A stretch of 64,000 bases of DNA from Novosphingobium sp. (GCF_020852455.1 NZ_JADZAT010000006.1:62001-126000), one strand, 5' to 3'; numbered from the stretch's first letter, positions 10,346 through 20,172 are shown. Program-made: numbers and translations. Notes: generated from the sequence alone by a model not told the origin.

Positions 10346-10428
10346 GCAAGGAACCGACAGGCTCCATTCCAAATTCACAGTTCTCCCCACCTGGAGCGGC
10401 CAAACACGTGATGGCCGCTCTCTTTTTT
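10346..10428 (+). ncRNA. candidate FNR-controlled small RNA (about 83 nt)
   Basis: FNR box centre about 40.5 nt upstream of a TSS implied by -10 TCAAAT (10334-10339); CU-rich segment UUCUCCCCACCU; ends in an intrinsic terminator. Confidence 0.45.
10394..10428 (+). terminator. rho-independent terminator
   Basis: GAGCGGCC (10394-10401), 11-nt loop, GGCCGCTC (10413-10420), then TCTTTTTT. Confidence 0.85.
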
Positions 10429-10457
10429 GTGCCGCAATGGCGAGTCAGGGATGGCTG

Positions 10458-10608
10458 CCCCTCTCCATTTTCGCGCAGCGCAAATGCGGAGGTGGATCGT
10501 CCGCAGGACGAGACGGAGGGGCCTTGAACGCTGATGCCGACACCCCTCCGTCAGCGGCTGACGCCGCTGCCACCTCCCCATTTGCGGCATTCGCCGAAAA
10601 TGGAGAGG
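10458..10608. repeat. long imperfect palindromic (REP/MITE-like) element
   Basis: Three nested inverted-repeat blocks: CCCTCTCCATTTTCG/CGAAAATGGAGAGGG, CGCAAATGCGGAGGTGG/CCACCTCCCCATTTGCG (1 mismatch), GACGGAGGGG/CCCCTCCGTC. Confidence 0.8.
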
Positions 10609-10620
10609 GTCTGGTGAGGC

Positions 10621-11934
10621 CTAGACCGCCGAACTGAACCGGCGAACCGAATCCTGGCGATAGGGATCGAACAGCGCCGCGACGGTGCGGGCATAGGGCA
10701 GGCCATCGGGCGCGATGGTCAGCGTGTCACCTGACAGGCTGGCAATGCCGCGTTCGATGAACGGGGCCAGCCGGGCCGCCGCCTCGCTGGCCAGATCGGG
10801 ATCGAGACTGGCAGTGCCATGGCACAGCAGCGCCTCGATCACCGCGCCGCGGCGCTGGTCATCGCGCGAACGCCGCACCCCGTGCGCGGCGGGCAGCATG
10901 TCCTGCGACAGCAGCATGCGATAGCGTCCGGCGTTCTTCTCGTTCTGGACCAGCAGATCGGGGAAACAGCCGATTGCCGATGCGCCCAGCCCGACCAGCA
11001 CTTCGGCCTGATCATCGGTGAAGCCCTGGAAATTGCGCCGCAGCGTGGCGTTGCGGACTGCCTTGGCCATCGGATCGCCGGGCTTGGCGAAATGGTCGAA
11101 GCCCACCGGCACATAGCCGGCCTCGGTCAGCAGGCGATAGCCGAACTGGGCCATGGCAAAGCGTTCGGCCTGGCCGGGCAGGTTGCTGCCATCGATCCGC
11201 CGCTGGCGCGGCAGCATGTGCGGGACATGGGCATAGCCGAACAGCGCGATCCGGTCGGCGCCCAGTTCGATCGTGCGCAGCAGCGTGGCTTCGAGTTCGA
11301 CCAGCGTCTGGCCCGGCAGGCCATACATCAGATCGAAATTGAGCGAGGTTACGCCGTGGGTGCGCAGCAGGTCGGTCGCGCGGGCCAGCAACTCATCGGG
11401 CTGGACCCGCCCGATCGCGGCCTGCAATGCGGGATCGAAGGTCTGCACGCCCAGGCTGGCATAGCGCACCCCGACCGCGCCCAGCACCTGCCCCCAGTCG
11501 GGCGTCAGGGTGCGCGGATCAAGCTCGATCGAATATTCCGGGTTTTCGAGCGGCATGTGCAGCGTGAGCGCATCGAGCAGCCGCAGGAAATCGATCGGGC
11601 TGATCGCATTGGGACTGCCCCCGCCAAAAGCGACGCGGCGCACCCCGGCGGCGTGGCCCAGCCGGACCCCGGTGATCGCAATCTCCCGGTGCAGCGAATC
11701 GAGGTAGTTCGACAGCCGCTGGGTCTTGTTCGCGGCGCCGGTGTTGCAGCCGCAGTACCAGCAGATCTTCTCGCAGAACGGGATGTGGAGATAGAGCGAC
11801 ACATCGCCGCTGGCCTTGCGCAGCGCGGCATCGGCATCGGCCGCGCCGACATCGCCCTTGAATTCGGCAGCGGTCGGAAAGCTGGTGTAGCGCGGGACCG
11901 GCGTTTCGAGCAGTTCGGGATAATACTTCCACAT
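10621..11934 (-). CDS. hemN: oxygen-independent coproporphyrinogen III oxidase
   Basis: LYLHIPFCEKICWYCGCNT radical-SAM CxxxCxxC motif; VAFGGGSPNAIS. Confidence 0.96.
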   Translation of the reverse strand: MWKYYPELLETPVPRYTSFPTAAEFKGDVGAADADAALRKASGDVSLYLHIPFCEKICWYCGCNTGAANKTQRLSNYLDSLHREIAITGVRLGHAAGVRRVAFGGGSPNAISPIDFLRLLDALTLHMPLENPEYSIELDPRTLTPDWGQVLGAVGVRYASLGVQTFDPALQAAIGRVQPDELLARATDLLRTHGVTSLNFDLMYGLPGQTLVELEATLLRTIELGADRIALFGYAHVPHMLPRQRRIDGSNLPGQAERFAMAQFGYRLLTEAGYVPVGFDHFAKPGDPMAKAVRNATLRRNFQGFTDDQAEVLVGLGASAIGCFPDLLVQNEKNAGRYRMLLSQDMLPAAHGVRRSRDDQRRGAVIEALLCHGTASLDPDLASEAAARLAPFIERGIASLSGDTLTIAPDGLPYARTVAALFDPYRQDSVRRFSSAV

Positions 11935-11966
11935 GCTGGCTGGTTAAACGATTCCGGCCAAGCCAA

Positions 11967-12209
11967 TCATTGCGATGGCTCAAAATCCTTCTGCATCCGT
12001 TTCCGGCTGGAACCCGAATGGCACCCCTTGGCGCAGCAGCCATTTTCGCCGCCTTGGGGGGCTGGCGGTTGCCCCGGAACCTCAACCATCCGCACCTGGC
12101 CATCCCCGGTGCACAGCGGCATCATCAGCCCGCCGGCCGCAGCCGGAGCGGCCACGTTGAGCGCGGCGGGAACGAGCGCGATCAGGCCGAACAGTGCGCG
12201 CCGCCTCAT
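11967..12209 (-). CDS. small secreted Cys-rich protein
   Basis: 80 aa, hydrophobic N-terminus, C-terminal GENGCCAKGCHSGSSRKR; lies between ccoS and hemN. Confidence 0.65.
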   Translation of the reverse strand: MRRRALFGLIALVPAALNVAAPAAAGGLMMPLCTGDGQVRMVEVPGQPPAPQGGENGCCAKGCHSGSSRKRMQKDFEPSQ

Positions 12210-12358
12210 TCCACCTCATCCTCTTCATCGATCAGGATCCGTGCCGCCGCGCCGTCAAGATCTTCAAACTGACCGCGTTTCAGCGCCCAGAAGAAGGCCA
12301 CCAGCCCCAGCAGGCCCAGGCCCAGCGCGACCGGGATCAGCACCGCCAGCCCGGTCAT
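12206..12358 (-). CDS. ccoS: cbb3-type cytochrome oxidase assembly protein CcoS
   Basis: Reverse translation MTGLAVLIPVALGLGLLGLVAFFWALKRGQFEDLDGAAARILIDEEDEVE*: typical CcoS; below ORF-track length cutoff. Confidence 0.93.
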   Translation of the reverse strand: MTGLAVLIPVALGLGLLGLVAFFWALKRGQFEDLDGAAARILIDEEDEVE

Positions 12359-14478
12359 CTGCCCACTCCGGCCAGCCGCAGCGAATTGCCGATCACCAGC
12401 AGCGAGCTGGTCGACATCGCCACCGCCGCGATCAGCGGGGTCACCAGGCCGGCCATCGCCAGCGGCACTGCCAGCAGGTTATAGCCGATCGCCATCACGA
12501 AATTCTGCTTCACCACCCGCATCGTGGAGCGCGCGGTGCGCACCGCCAGCGGCAATGCTTCCAGCGAATCGCCCAGGAACACCAGATCCGCCGCCTGCCG
12601 CCCGACATCGCTGGCTGTGCCCGGCGCGATCGAGGCATTGGCGGCGGCCAGCGCGGGGCCATCGTTCAGCCCGTCGCCCGCCATCAGCACCTTGTGCCCG
12701 GCACCCTGCAGCCGCGCGATCGCTTCCTGCTTGTCCTGCGGCGAGGCATTGCCTTGCCCGGTCAGCCCGGTTTCGCGCGCAACCTCGGCCACCGCGCCAG
12801 GATTGTCACCCGACAGGATTGAAGGTTCGATGCCGAGGCGGCGCAGCTTGTCGAGCGCGGCTGCGGCATCGGGGCGCAGGCGATCGGCAAAGGGGATCAG
12901 CCAGACCGGCTGGCCTTCGATATCGAGCGTGGTGGCGATCCCGCTGGCGCTGTCGGGGCGGCGCAGTGCAACCTTGCGGCCCTGCCACAGCGCGGACAGG
13001 CCCTGCCCCGCTTCCTCACCCACTTCGGTCAATTCGGCCGGCTTGATCCCGCGGGCAGCCAGCGCCTCGACCAGTGCGCGCGACAGCGGGTGGCGGCTGT
13101 GCGAGGCCAGCCCCAGCGCCACGGCGGCGGCATCGGCGGGCAGCGCATCAAGCGTGACCGGATCGGGCAGCGGGCGGCCCAGCGTGAGCGTCCCGGTCTT
13201 GTCGAGCAGCGCGCGATCAATATCGGCGATCCGTTCAAGCGCGGCGCCATCCTTGACCATGACTCCGCGCTTCATCAGTGCCGAACAGGCCACAACCTGC
13301 GCCACCGGCACCGCCAGCCCCAAGGCGCAGGGGCAGGTGATGATCAGCACCGCGATGGCATAGACCAGCGACTGGTAAACCCCGGCCCCGGCCAGCATCC
13401 AGCCCGCGAAGGTCAGCGCGGCAAGCGAATGGACCGCCGGAGCATAGAGCCGCGAAGCGCGATCGGCGATCCGCACATAGGCCGAACGGACCTGGCCAGA
13501 TGCCTCCATCAGCCGCGCGATTTCAGCCAGCGTGGTGCCCGAACCGGCCGCCGTCACGCGGACATCGACCGGGTTTTCAAGGTTGAGCGTCCCGGCCAGC
13601 ACCGGATCGCCACTGGCAGCGGCAATCGGCGCGCTTTCGCCGGTCAGCAGCGACTGATCGAACCGGCTTGCGCCGCTCACGACCTCGCCATCGGCGGCGA
13701 GCCGTTCACCGGCGGCGACACGCATGACCATGCCGGGGACGAGATCAGTCGAAGGAAGCCATTGCAGTCCCCCTTCCTTCGCCACGACCATCGCCCCCGG
13801 AGCTGCCTGGCGCAGCAGCGCATCGACACCGGCGCGCGCGCGATCACGCATCGCCGCGTCGAGCGCGCGCCCGGCGAGCAGAAACAGCAGCAGCATCAGG
13901 GTTCCATCGAACCAGGCATCCTGCCCGTGATTCATCGTTTCATAGAGCGACAGCGCGGTCGCCAGTGTGACCCCGATCGAGATCGGCACATCCATGTTGG
14001 TGGTGCGCTTGCTCAGCGCAGACCAGGCCGAGCGGAAGAACGGCATACCCGAATAGATGATCGCCGGCACACCGATCGCGGCGGACAGCCAGTGGAACAG
14101 TTCCTTGGTGGCCCCTTCGGCGCCCGACCAGATGCTGACCGACAGCAGCATCACGTTCATGCAGGCAAAGCCCGCCACCGCCAGCGCCGGCAGCAGCGGC
14201 TTGACCGCCGAGGGCGGCGGCGCAACCTCTTCGCCGCGCGGCTGGCTGGCAAAGCCGACCGCGCTCAGCGCATCGACCAGCGCCGGAACCTCAAGCGCGG
14301 GATCGTGCTCAACCCGCACTTGCCGCGCGGTCAGGTTGACGCGGGCTTCCTCCACTCCGTCAAGCGCGGCAAGCGCGCGTTCGACCTTGGCCATGCAGCC
14401 CGCGCAATGCATGCCGGGCACGACCATCACGGTCGTGACCGGGGCAGCATCGGGCTGAAGGCGCGCGGTGGCGGTCAC
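12355..14478 (-). CDS. ccoI: cbb3 oxidase-associated P-type copper ATPase CcoI/FixI
   Basis: GMHCAGCMAKVERAL HMA domain, CPCALGLAVPVA, DKTGTLTLG. Confidence 0.95.
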   Translation of the reverse strand: MTATARLQPDAAPVTTVMVVPGMHCAGCMAKVERALAALDGVEEARVNLTARQVRVEHDPALEVPALVDALSAVGFASQPRGEEVAPPPSAVKPLLPALAVAGFACMNVMLLSVSIWSGAEGATKELFHWLSAAIGVPAIIYSGMPFFRSAWSALSKRTTNMDVPISIGVTLATALSLYETMNHGQDAWFDGTLMLLLFLLAGRALDAAMRDRARAGVDALLRQAAPGAMVVAKEGGLQWLPSTDLVPGMVMRVAAGERLAADGEVVSGASRFDQSLLTGESAPIAAASGDPVLAGTLNLENPVDVRVTAAGSGTTLAEIARLMEASGQVRSAYVRIADRASRLYAPAVHSLAALTFAGWMLAGAGVYQSLVYAIAVLIITCPCALGLAVPVAQVVACSALMKRGVMVKDGAALERIADIDRALLDKTGTLTLGRPLPDPVTLDALPADAAAVALGLASHSRHPLSRALVEALAARGIKPAELTEVGEEAGQGLSALWQGRKVALRRPDSASGIATTLDIEGQPVWLIPFADRLRPDAAAALDKLRRLGIEPSILSGDNPGAVAEVARETGLTGQGNASPQDKQEAIARLQGAGHKVLMAGDGLNDGPALAAANASIAPGTASDVGRQAADLVFLGDSLEALPLAVRTARSTMRVVKQNFVMAIGYNLLAVPLAMAGLVTPLIAAVAMSTSSLLVIGNSLRLAGVGR

Positions 14479-14939
14479 TTGAAGTCCTGTTCCTCACGCC
14501 AGCGCTGGTTGCCCAGCTGCGCCTCGATCCGCAGCTTCCAGCGTTCGATCGGCAGCGGCTGGTTCGAAACGAAGCTGCCGTCGGCCTGGCGCTGGAAGGT
14601 CAGCGCCTGATCGGGCATCTGGCCCAGCGGATGGCGGGCCAGCGCGCTCAGCGTCAGACCGCTGCCCGGCACCCCGGCCATGGTAATCGCCACCCGGCCA
14701 TCGGCCAGACGGCTGCTTTTCGCGGTCCAGCCCAGCGCTTTCTGGCGTTTGGCTTCTTCCAGCCAGCGGTTGTAGTGCTGGCTGGCGACATAGGAGTTAT
14801 CGACTACCACCCCGCCAAAGGTGCGGATCGCGGCCCGCGCCATCACCAGGTTGACCCCGATCACCACCGCGAAGAAGGCAACGATGATGATCGCGATATG
14901 CTTGCCGGTGAACGGCCCGGTGGTCAGTGCGCGGATCAT
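14475..14939 (-). CDS. ccoH: FixH/CcoH family protein
   Basis: FTGKHIAIIIVAFFAVVIGVNLVMARAA...SYVASQHYNRWLEEA typical FixH. Confidence 0.93.
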   Translation of the reverse strand: MIRALTTGPFTGKHIAIIIVAFFAVVIGVNLVMARAAIRTFGGVVVDNSYVASQHYNRWLEEAKRQKALGWTAKSSRLADGRVAITMAGVPGSGLTLSALARHPLGQMPDQALTFQRQADGSFVSNQPLPIERWKLRIEAQLGNQRWREEQDFK

Positions 14940-16402
14940 TGGTTGCCTCCCTCGGCGTTTTCTTCAGGCGCATCGAAGCGCACTTCGCTCATGTCACCGC
15001 CGCCTTCCTTGTCGGTCGCGACCAGGTTGAAGCGGATTTTCTGCGGCGCGGTGGTGCCCGGCGCGATGACATAGACTCTGAGCGGTTCGACCTGATCGGC
15101 CGGTACCTGAACGTCGATCATCGCGGCCGCCTTGTCGCGCGGCATATCATCGGTCCACATCAGCCCGCCCTTCAGGCCTTCCAGGCTGACCCGCATCGGC
15201 CGCGGACGGCCTTCCATGTTGAGCAGCTTGACGGTGTAGTCGTTGCGCACCTCGCCGGAGGGTTCGGTGGTATAGGGCGGATTGCGGTCCTTCTGCACCG
15301 AGATGTCGATGTGCTTGCGGGCGCCCAGTGCGAACAGCAGGGCAAAGCCGATCGACGCCCAGACGCCGACATAGATCAGCGTGCGGGTGTGGAACAGCGC
15401 CTTGCTGATCGGCCGCGGTTCACCGCCCTCACGCTCGATCTTGCAGTCTTCGAGCGTGGCATAGTCGATCAGGCCGCGCGGACGACCCAGCTGGGTCATC
15501 ACGCTGTCGCAGGCATCGATGCACAGCGCGCAGGTGATGCAGGCGATATCGGGCCCGTTGCGGATGTCATAGCCGGTCGGGCAGACATTGACGCACTGGT
15601 TGCAATCGACGCAGTCGCCGATCCCGCCGGGGTTCTTTTCCTTCTTCTTGGCACTGCCGCGCGGCTCGCCGCGCCAGTCCTTGTAGGTAACGATCAGGCT
15701 CTTTTCATCGAGCATCGCGGTCTGGATCCGCGGCCAGGGGCACATGTAGATGCACACCTGTTCGCGCATGAAGCCGCCGAAGATGAAGGTGGTCGCGGTC
15801 AGCACGCCGACGGTGGCATAGGCCACCGGATCGGCCTGGCCGGTCCAGAAATCGACCGTCAGCGTCGGCGCATCGGCAAAGTACATGATCCAGGCGCCGC
15901 CGGTCCAGAAGCTGATCGCCAGGTAGATCGACCACTTGAGGGCGCGCTTGAAGATCTTCTGCGCCCCCCACGGGGCGTTTTCCAGCCGCTGCTGGGCATT
16001 GCGATCGCCATCGACCAGCCGGTCAACGTGCTGGAACAGGTCGGTCCAGACCGTCTGCGGGCAGGAATAGCCGCACCAGGCGCGCCCCACCGCGCTGGTA
16101 ATCACGAACAGGCCGATCCCGGCCATGATCAGCAGGCCGGCCACGAAATAGAATTCCTGCGGCCAGATCTCGATCCCGAACATGTAGAACCGGCGGTGGG
16201 CCAGATCGACCAGCACCGCCTGGTTCGGGGCATAGGGTCCGCGGTCCCAGCGCAGCCATGGCGTGATGTAATAGACGCCCAGAGTGAGCGCCATCACCAG
16301 CCATTTGAAGCGGCGGAAGCGGCCGTCTACCGCTTTGGGGAAGACGGCCTTGCGCTTCGCATAGAGACTTGCAGATACGGACTTCTGATCAGGGTTTAGC
16401 AT
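14936..16402 (-). CDS. ccoG: cbb3 oxidase accessory protein CcoG (ferredoxin-type 4Fe-4S)
   Basis: GYSCPQTVWTDLFQ, GDCVDCNQCVNVCPTGYDIR; start ATG at 16402 or 16414. Confidence 0.95.
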   Translation of the reverse strand: MLNPDQKSVSASLYAKRKAVFPKAVDGRFRRFKWLVMALTLGVYYITPWLRWDRGPYAPNQAVLVDLAHRRFYMFGIEIWPQEFYFVAGLLIMAGIGLFVITSAVGRAWCGYSCPQTVWTDLFQHVDRLVDGDRNAQQRLENAPWGAQKIFKRALKWSIYLAISFWTGGAWIMYFADAPTLTVDFWTGQADPVAYATVGVLTATTFIFGGFMREQVCIYMCPWPRIQTAMLDEKSLIVTYKDWRGEPRGSAKKKEKNPGGIGDCVDCNQCVNVCPTGYDIRNGPDIACITCALCIDACDSVMTQLGRPRGLIDYATLEDCKIEREGGEPRPISKALFHTRTLIYVGVWASIGFALLFALGARKHIDISVQKDRNPPYTTEPSGEVRNDYTVKLLNMEGRPRPMRVSLEGLKGGLMWTDDMPRDKAAAMIDVQVPADQVEPLRVYVIAPGTTAPQKIRFNLVATDKEGGGDMSEVRFDAPEENAEGGNQ

Positions 16403-17333
16403 TTCCGGTACCATCCGCAGGAGGTGCAGCAGCTGCAGGCGCAGCTGCCTGGAACTTCTCACCGCCCCCCAGCGAGTGGACATAGACTGCCAGCATCTTG
16501 ATCGTCACCGCATCAAGCTTGCCCGCCCAGGCCGGCATCACCCCGGCATGCGCCTTGGAAATGCTGGCCGAGACCTGTTCCTGGCTGCCGCCATAGAGCC
16601 ACACGCCATCGGCCAGGTTGGGTGCGCCAAACTGGCGCAGGCCCTTGCCGTCGGTGCCGTGGCAGGCCACGCAGTTGGCGGCAAAGACCGCTGCACCGCG
16701 CTGGGCCGCCGCGTCATTCGGCGCCTTGCCCGAAAGCGAGCGGACATAGCTGGTAACGTCAGCGATCTGGCCGCCCTGCAGCACGCCGTCCTTGCCGAAG
16801 CTGGGCATCAGGCTGGTACGCGTGGTATCGACACCAGGCGAGCGGATCCCGTGAGTGATCGTGAACTCGATATCCTGGGCGCTGCCACCCCACAGCCAGT
16901 CGGCATCCTTGAGGTTGGGATAGCCGATCCCGCCGGCCGCACCCGCACCGTGACACTGCACGCAGTTCTGCTTGAACGCGGCCTTGCCGCCGGCCTTGGC
17001 CTGGTCAAGCATCTTGGGATCGGCCAGGATCGCGTCAAGCGAAGTGGCGGCGATCGCGTCGAGCACCGGCTTGCGCTCGGTCGCTGCCTTGTCCATTTCC
17101 GCGGCCAGCTGACCACGGCTGGACCAGCCCCACATCCCTTCGGTGCCGCTCTTGAGCAGCGGGATCGCGGGATAGACCACCATGTAGCCGATCGAGAACA
17201 CCACACAGAGCCAGAAGGTGGTCACCCACCAGCGCGGCAAGGGGTTGTTCAGTTCCTCGATGCCATCCCATTCGTGACCGACGGTTTCGATGCCGGTCGG
17301 CTCGTCAATGCGCTTATTCGCCATTGTCGTCAC
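16389..17333 (-). CDS. ccoP: cbb3 cytochrome c oxidase subunit III CcoP (diheme)
   Basis: Two CxxCH sites (CVQCH, CVACH), N-terminal TM. Confidence 0.96.
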   Translation of the reverse strand: MTTMANKRIDEPTGIETVGHEWDGIEELNNPLPRWWVTTFWLCVVFSIGYMVVYPAIPLLKSGTEGMWGWSSRGQLAAEMDKAATERKPVLDAIAATSLDAILADPKMLDQAKAGGKAAFKQNCVQCHGAGAAGGIGYPNLKDADWLWGGSAQDIEFTITHGIRSPGVDTTRTSLMPSFGKDGVLQGGQIADVTSYVRSLSGKAPNDAAAQRGAAVFAANCVACHGTDGKGLRQFGAPNLADGVWLYGGSQEQVSASISKAHAGVMPAWAGKLDAVTIKMLAVYVHSLGGGEKFQAAAPAAAAPPADGTGNAKP

Positions 17334-17487
17334 CTTTGAAAATCATGTTCGCGGCCGCTTCGTTGTCTTCCCTGGCGCCCGGCCGGAATGGCCAGGCCGC
17401 CAGGATCACGAAGACAACGACCATTCCGGCCAGCCCCCAGCTGTCGGCAAAGTGCCGCAGCGTCTCGTAGGTCGAATGCGGGCTCAA
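17314..17487 (-). CDS. ccoQ: cbb3 oxidase subunit CcoQ (TTG start)
   Basis: [60 protein letters not shown] overlaps ccoO TGA as TTGA. Confidence 0.88.
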   Translation of the reverse strand: MSPHSTYETLRHFADSWGLAGMVVVFVILAAWPFRPGAREDNEAAANMIFKGDDNGE

Positions 17488-18248
17488 CGCCCCTTCTCCT
17501 TGGCGAGGTCTTCCTGCGCCGCGGCGGAGTTGACATCAACCATGGTGCCCAGGACCTGCAGGTAAGCAACCAGCGCATCCATTTCGGTCAGGCGATCGGG
17601 ATTTCCGTCGAAATCGCGCACCTGCGCCTTGGGATAGCGCTTTTGCAGATCAGTGGCATCGGCCATCGGATCGGCCTGGTTCTTCAGGTCGTCGTTGGCC
17701 TTGTCGATGTCGGTCTGGGTGTAGGGCACCCCGACCACATTGAGCGTCTTGAGTTCGGCAGACATGTCGCCGGCATTGAGATCGCGTTCGGCCAGGAAGG
17801 CATATTGCGGCATCACCGAACCGTCGACCATGGCCTGCGGATTCTTGAGATGCTGGACATGCCATTCGTCCGAGTACTTCAGGCCGACGCGTGCCAGGTC
17901 AGGCCCGGTCCGCTTCGAGCCCCACTGGAACGGGTGGTCGTACATCGATTCCGCAGCAAGGCTGTAGTGGCCATAGCGTTCGACCTCGTCCCGGAACGGA
18001 CGGATCATCTGGCTGTGGCAAACATAGCAACCTTCACGGATGTAGATGTCGCGACCGGCCTGTTCGAGCGGGGTGTGGGGGCGAACCCCCGCAACCTTCT
18101 CGATCGTGTTGTCGATCCAAAACAGCGGAGCAATTTCCACGATCCCGCCGACGATCACCGCACCGAAAGCCAGAACACCAAGCAGAGCGACGTTCTTCTC
18201 GATCTTCTTGTGGCCCGCAAAGGGTACCTTGGTGGTTTCTGCAGTCAT
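17484..18248 (-). CDS. ccoO: cbb3 cytochrome c oxidase subunit II CcoO
   Basis: [28 protein letters not shown]. Confidence 0.96.
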   Translation of the reverse strand: MTAETTKVPFAGHKKIEKNVALLGVLAFGAVIVGGIVEIAPLFWIDNTIEKVAGVRPHTPLEQAGRDIYIREGCYVCHSQMIRPFRDEVERYGHYSLAAESMYDHPFQWGSKRTGPDLARVGLKYSDEWHVQHLKNPQAMVDGSVMPQYAFLAERDLNAGDMSAELKTLNVVGVPYTQTDIDKANDDLKNQADPMADATDLQKRYPKAQVRDFDGNPDRLTEMDALVAYLQVLGTMVDVNSAAAQEDLAKEKGR

Positions 18249-18261
18249 TGAAAGGTCCCCC

Positions 18262-19917
18262 TTATTCAGCCGGCGCCGCAGCGAGCGGACGGTCGGCGTT
18301 CGGGTCATAGGCAGCCTGACGCAGCGGCTCTTCCTGACGGAGCTTGCCGGCGATGGTCTGCCACACGTTGAAGGCCATGATCAGCGCACCGGAGAGGTAG
18401 AGCACCCCGCCAAAGGCACGCAGCAGGTACATCGGGAACTTGGCCGCAACGGTTTCAACGAAGCTGTAGAGCAGGTAGCCGTCAGAGCCATATTCCCGCC
18501 ACATCAGGCCTTCCATGATCCCGGTGACCCACATCGCGGAAGCGTAGAACACGATCCCCAGGGTGGCGAGCCAGAAGTGCCAGTTGATCATCCGCAGCGA
18601 ATACATCCGCTCACGACCCCACAGACGCGGCGCGAGATAGTAGATCGCCGAGAAGGTGATCATCCCGTTCCAGCCGAGCGCACCGGAGTGCACGTGGCCG
18701 ATCGTCCAGTCGGTGTAGTGCGACAGCGAGTTGACCGACTTGATCGACATCATCGGCCCTTCGAAGGTCGACATGCCGTAGAAGGCCACCGACAGCACCA
18801 TCATGCGGATGATCGGATCGGTGCGAACCTTGTCCCAGGCGCCGTTCAGCGTCATCAGGCCGTTGATCATCCCGCCCCAGCTGGGCATCCACAGCATGAT
18901 TGAGAAGACCATGCCGAGGGTCTGCGCCCAATCGGGCAGCGCGGTATAGTGCAGGTGGTGCGGACCAGCCCAGATATACAGGAAGATCAGCCCCCAAAAG
19001 TGCACAATCGACAGTCGATAGCTGTAAACCGGGCGTTCGGCCTGCTTTGGGACAAAGTAATACATCATCCCCAGGAAGCCGGCGGTCAGGAAAAAGCCCA
19101 CCGCGTTGTGGCCGTACCACCACTGCACCAGCGCACCCTGGACCCCACCCCATACCGGATAACTCTTTGAACCAAACAAGCTCACCGGAACAACAGCATT
19201 ATTGACCAGATGCAGCATTGCCACGGTCAGGATGAAGCTCAGGAAGAACCAGTTGGCCACATAGATGTGGGGTTCCTTGCGCTTCAGGATCGTGCCGACA
19301 AAGACCGCAAGGTAGGCAACCCAGACCAGCGTCAGCCACAGATCGACGTACCATTCAGGCTCGGCATATTCCTTGCTCTGGGTGACGCCCAGCAAATAGC
19401 CGGTAGCAGCCAGCGCGATGAACAGCTGATAGCCCCAGAACACAAACCGGGCGACACCTGGCAGGGCCAGGCGGGCGCGGCAGGTGCGCTGGACAATATA
19501 GAAGCTGGTCGTGATCAGCGCGGTGCCACCGAAGGCAAAGATAACCGCCGAGGTGTGCAGCGGCCGCAGGCGCCCGAAGGTGGTCCATTCCAGCCCCAGG
19601 TTGAGTGCCGGGAAGGCCAGCTGGAGCGCAATATAGAGCCCCACCAAGAACCCGACGCAGCCCCAGAAGGTGGCCAGGATCACGCCGGTCCGGATCAGGT
19701 CGTCGTCATAACGCGACTGATCGGGCAGCGCCGCGCCGCCAGTGGCAAGCGCCTTGTAGTCGGGCTTGCGCAGGCTGATCACCAGCCCGGCAAGTGCCGC
19801 GAGTCCGAAGACCCCCATGTGTATCGCAAACGGGGCATCGACCGCGTTTACGTACATGAAAATAGCAAAAAGAAGCGCGACGAACCAAAGGCCGGCGCGG
19901 GTTACCAAAGATTCCAT
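18262..19917 (-). CDS. ccoN: cbb3 cytochrome c oxidase subunit I CcoN
   Basis: [43 protein letters not shown]; heme-copper oxidase catalytic subunit. Confidence 0.97.
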   Translation of the reverse strand: MESLVTRAGLWFVALLFAIFMYVNAVDAPFAIHMGVFGLAALAGLVISLRKPDYKALATGGAALPDQSRYDDDLIRTGVILATFWGCVGFLVGLYIALQLAFPALNLGLEWTTFGRLRPLHTSAVIFAFGGTALITTSFYIVQRTCRARLALPGVARFVFWGYQLFIALAATGYLLGVTQSKEYAEPEWYVDLWLTLVWVAYLAVFVGTILKRKEPHIYVANWFFLSFILTVAMLHLVNNAVVPVSLFGSKSYPVWGGVQGALVQWWYGHNAVGFFLTAGFLGMMYYFVPKQAERPVYSYRLSIVHFWGLIFLYIWAGPHHLHYTALPDWAQTLGMVFSIMLWMPSWGGMINGLMTLNGAWDKVRTDPIIRMMVLSVAFYGMSTFEGPMMSIKSVNSLSHYTDWTIGHVHSGALGWNGMITFSAIYYLAPRLWGRERMYSLRMINWHFWLATLGIVFYASAMWVTGIMEGLMWREYGSDGYLLYSFVETVAAKFPMYLLRAFGGVLYLSGALIMAFNVWQTIAGKLRQEEPLRQAAYDPNADRPLAAAPAE

Positions 19918-20007
19918 GAGTATGTTCCCCCCTCATGCACGGGCTAAATCAGTAACGGCTAATATACCTGTCACACTCGCATTTCAACTGCCTAGTGCAA
20001 CGCGGCA

Positions 20008-20021
20008 TTGACCGCGATCAA
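20008..20021. promoter_or_regulatory. FNR/FixK box TTGAC-CGCG-ATCAA between ccoN and ompW
   Basis: TTGAY-N4-RTCAA match; TGAAAT -10 for ccoN at 19986-19981 gives -40.5 spacing. Confidence 0.75.
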
Positions 20022-20172
20022 ATTGCGTGCACCGCAACGAAAATTCCCGGAAATCCGCGAAAAATTGCGCGGGATCAATGTTTGCACCTGCAGCATTGGC
20101 GCAAAGGCGCAGCGACGTCGCAAGAATCCTTGGCCGCACAGGGTGGCCGCTGCGGCGCAGGATGAGGGAACG

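Noticed and set aside
10239-10637. Plus-strand ORF 132 aa across the candidate sRNA and palindrome
   Set aside because: Spans an FNR box, terminator hairpin and repeat; no domain-like sequence, and the translation is repeat-driven.
10819-12822. 667-aa plus-strand ORF opposite hemN/ccoS
   Set aside because: Antisense shadow ORF of hemN and neighbouring genes; His/Gln/Arg-rich composition typical of GC-rich antisense frames.
13090-14610. 506-aa plus-strand ORF opposite ccoI
   Set aside because: Antisense to an unambiguous P-type ATPase; composition artefact.
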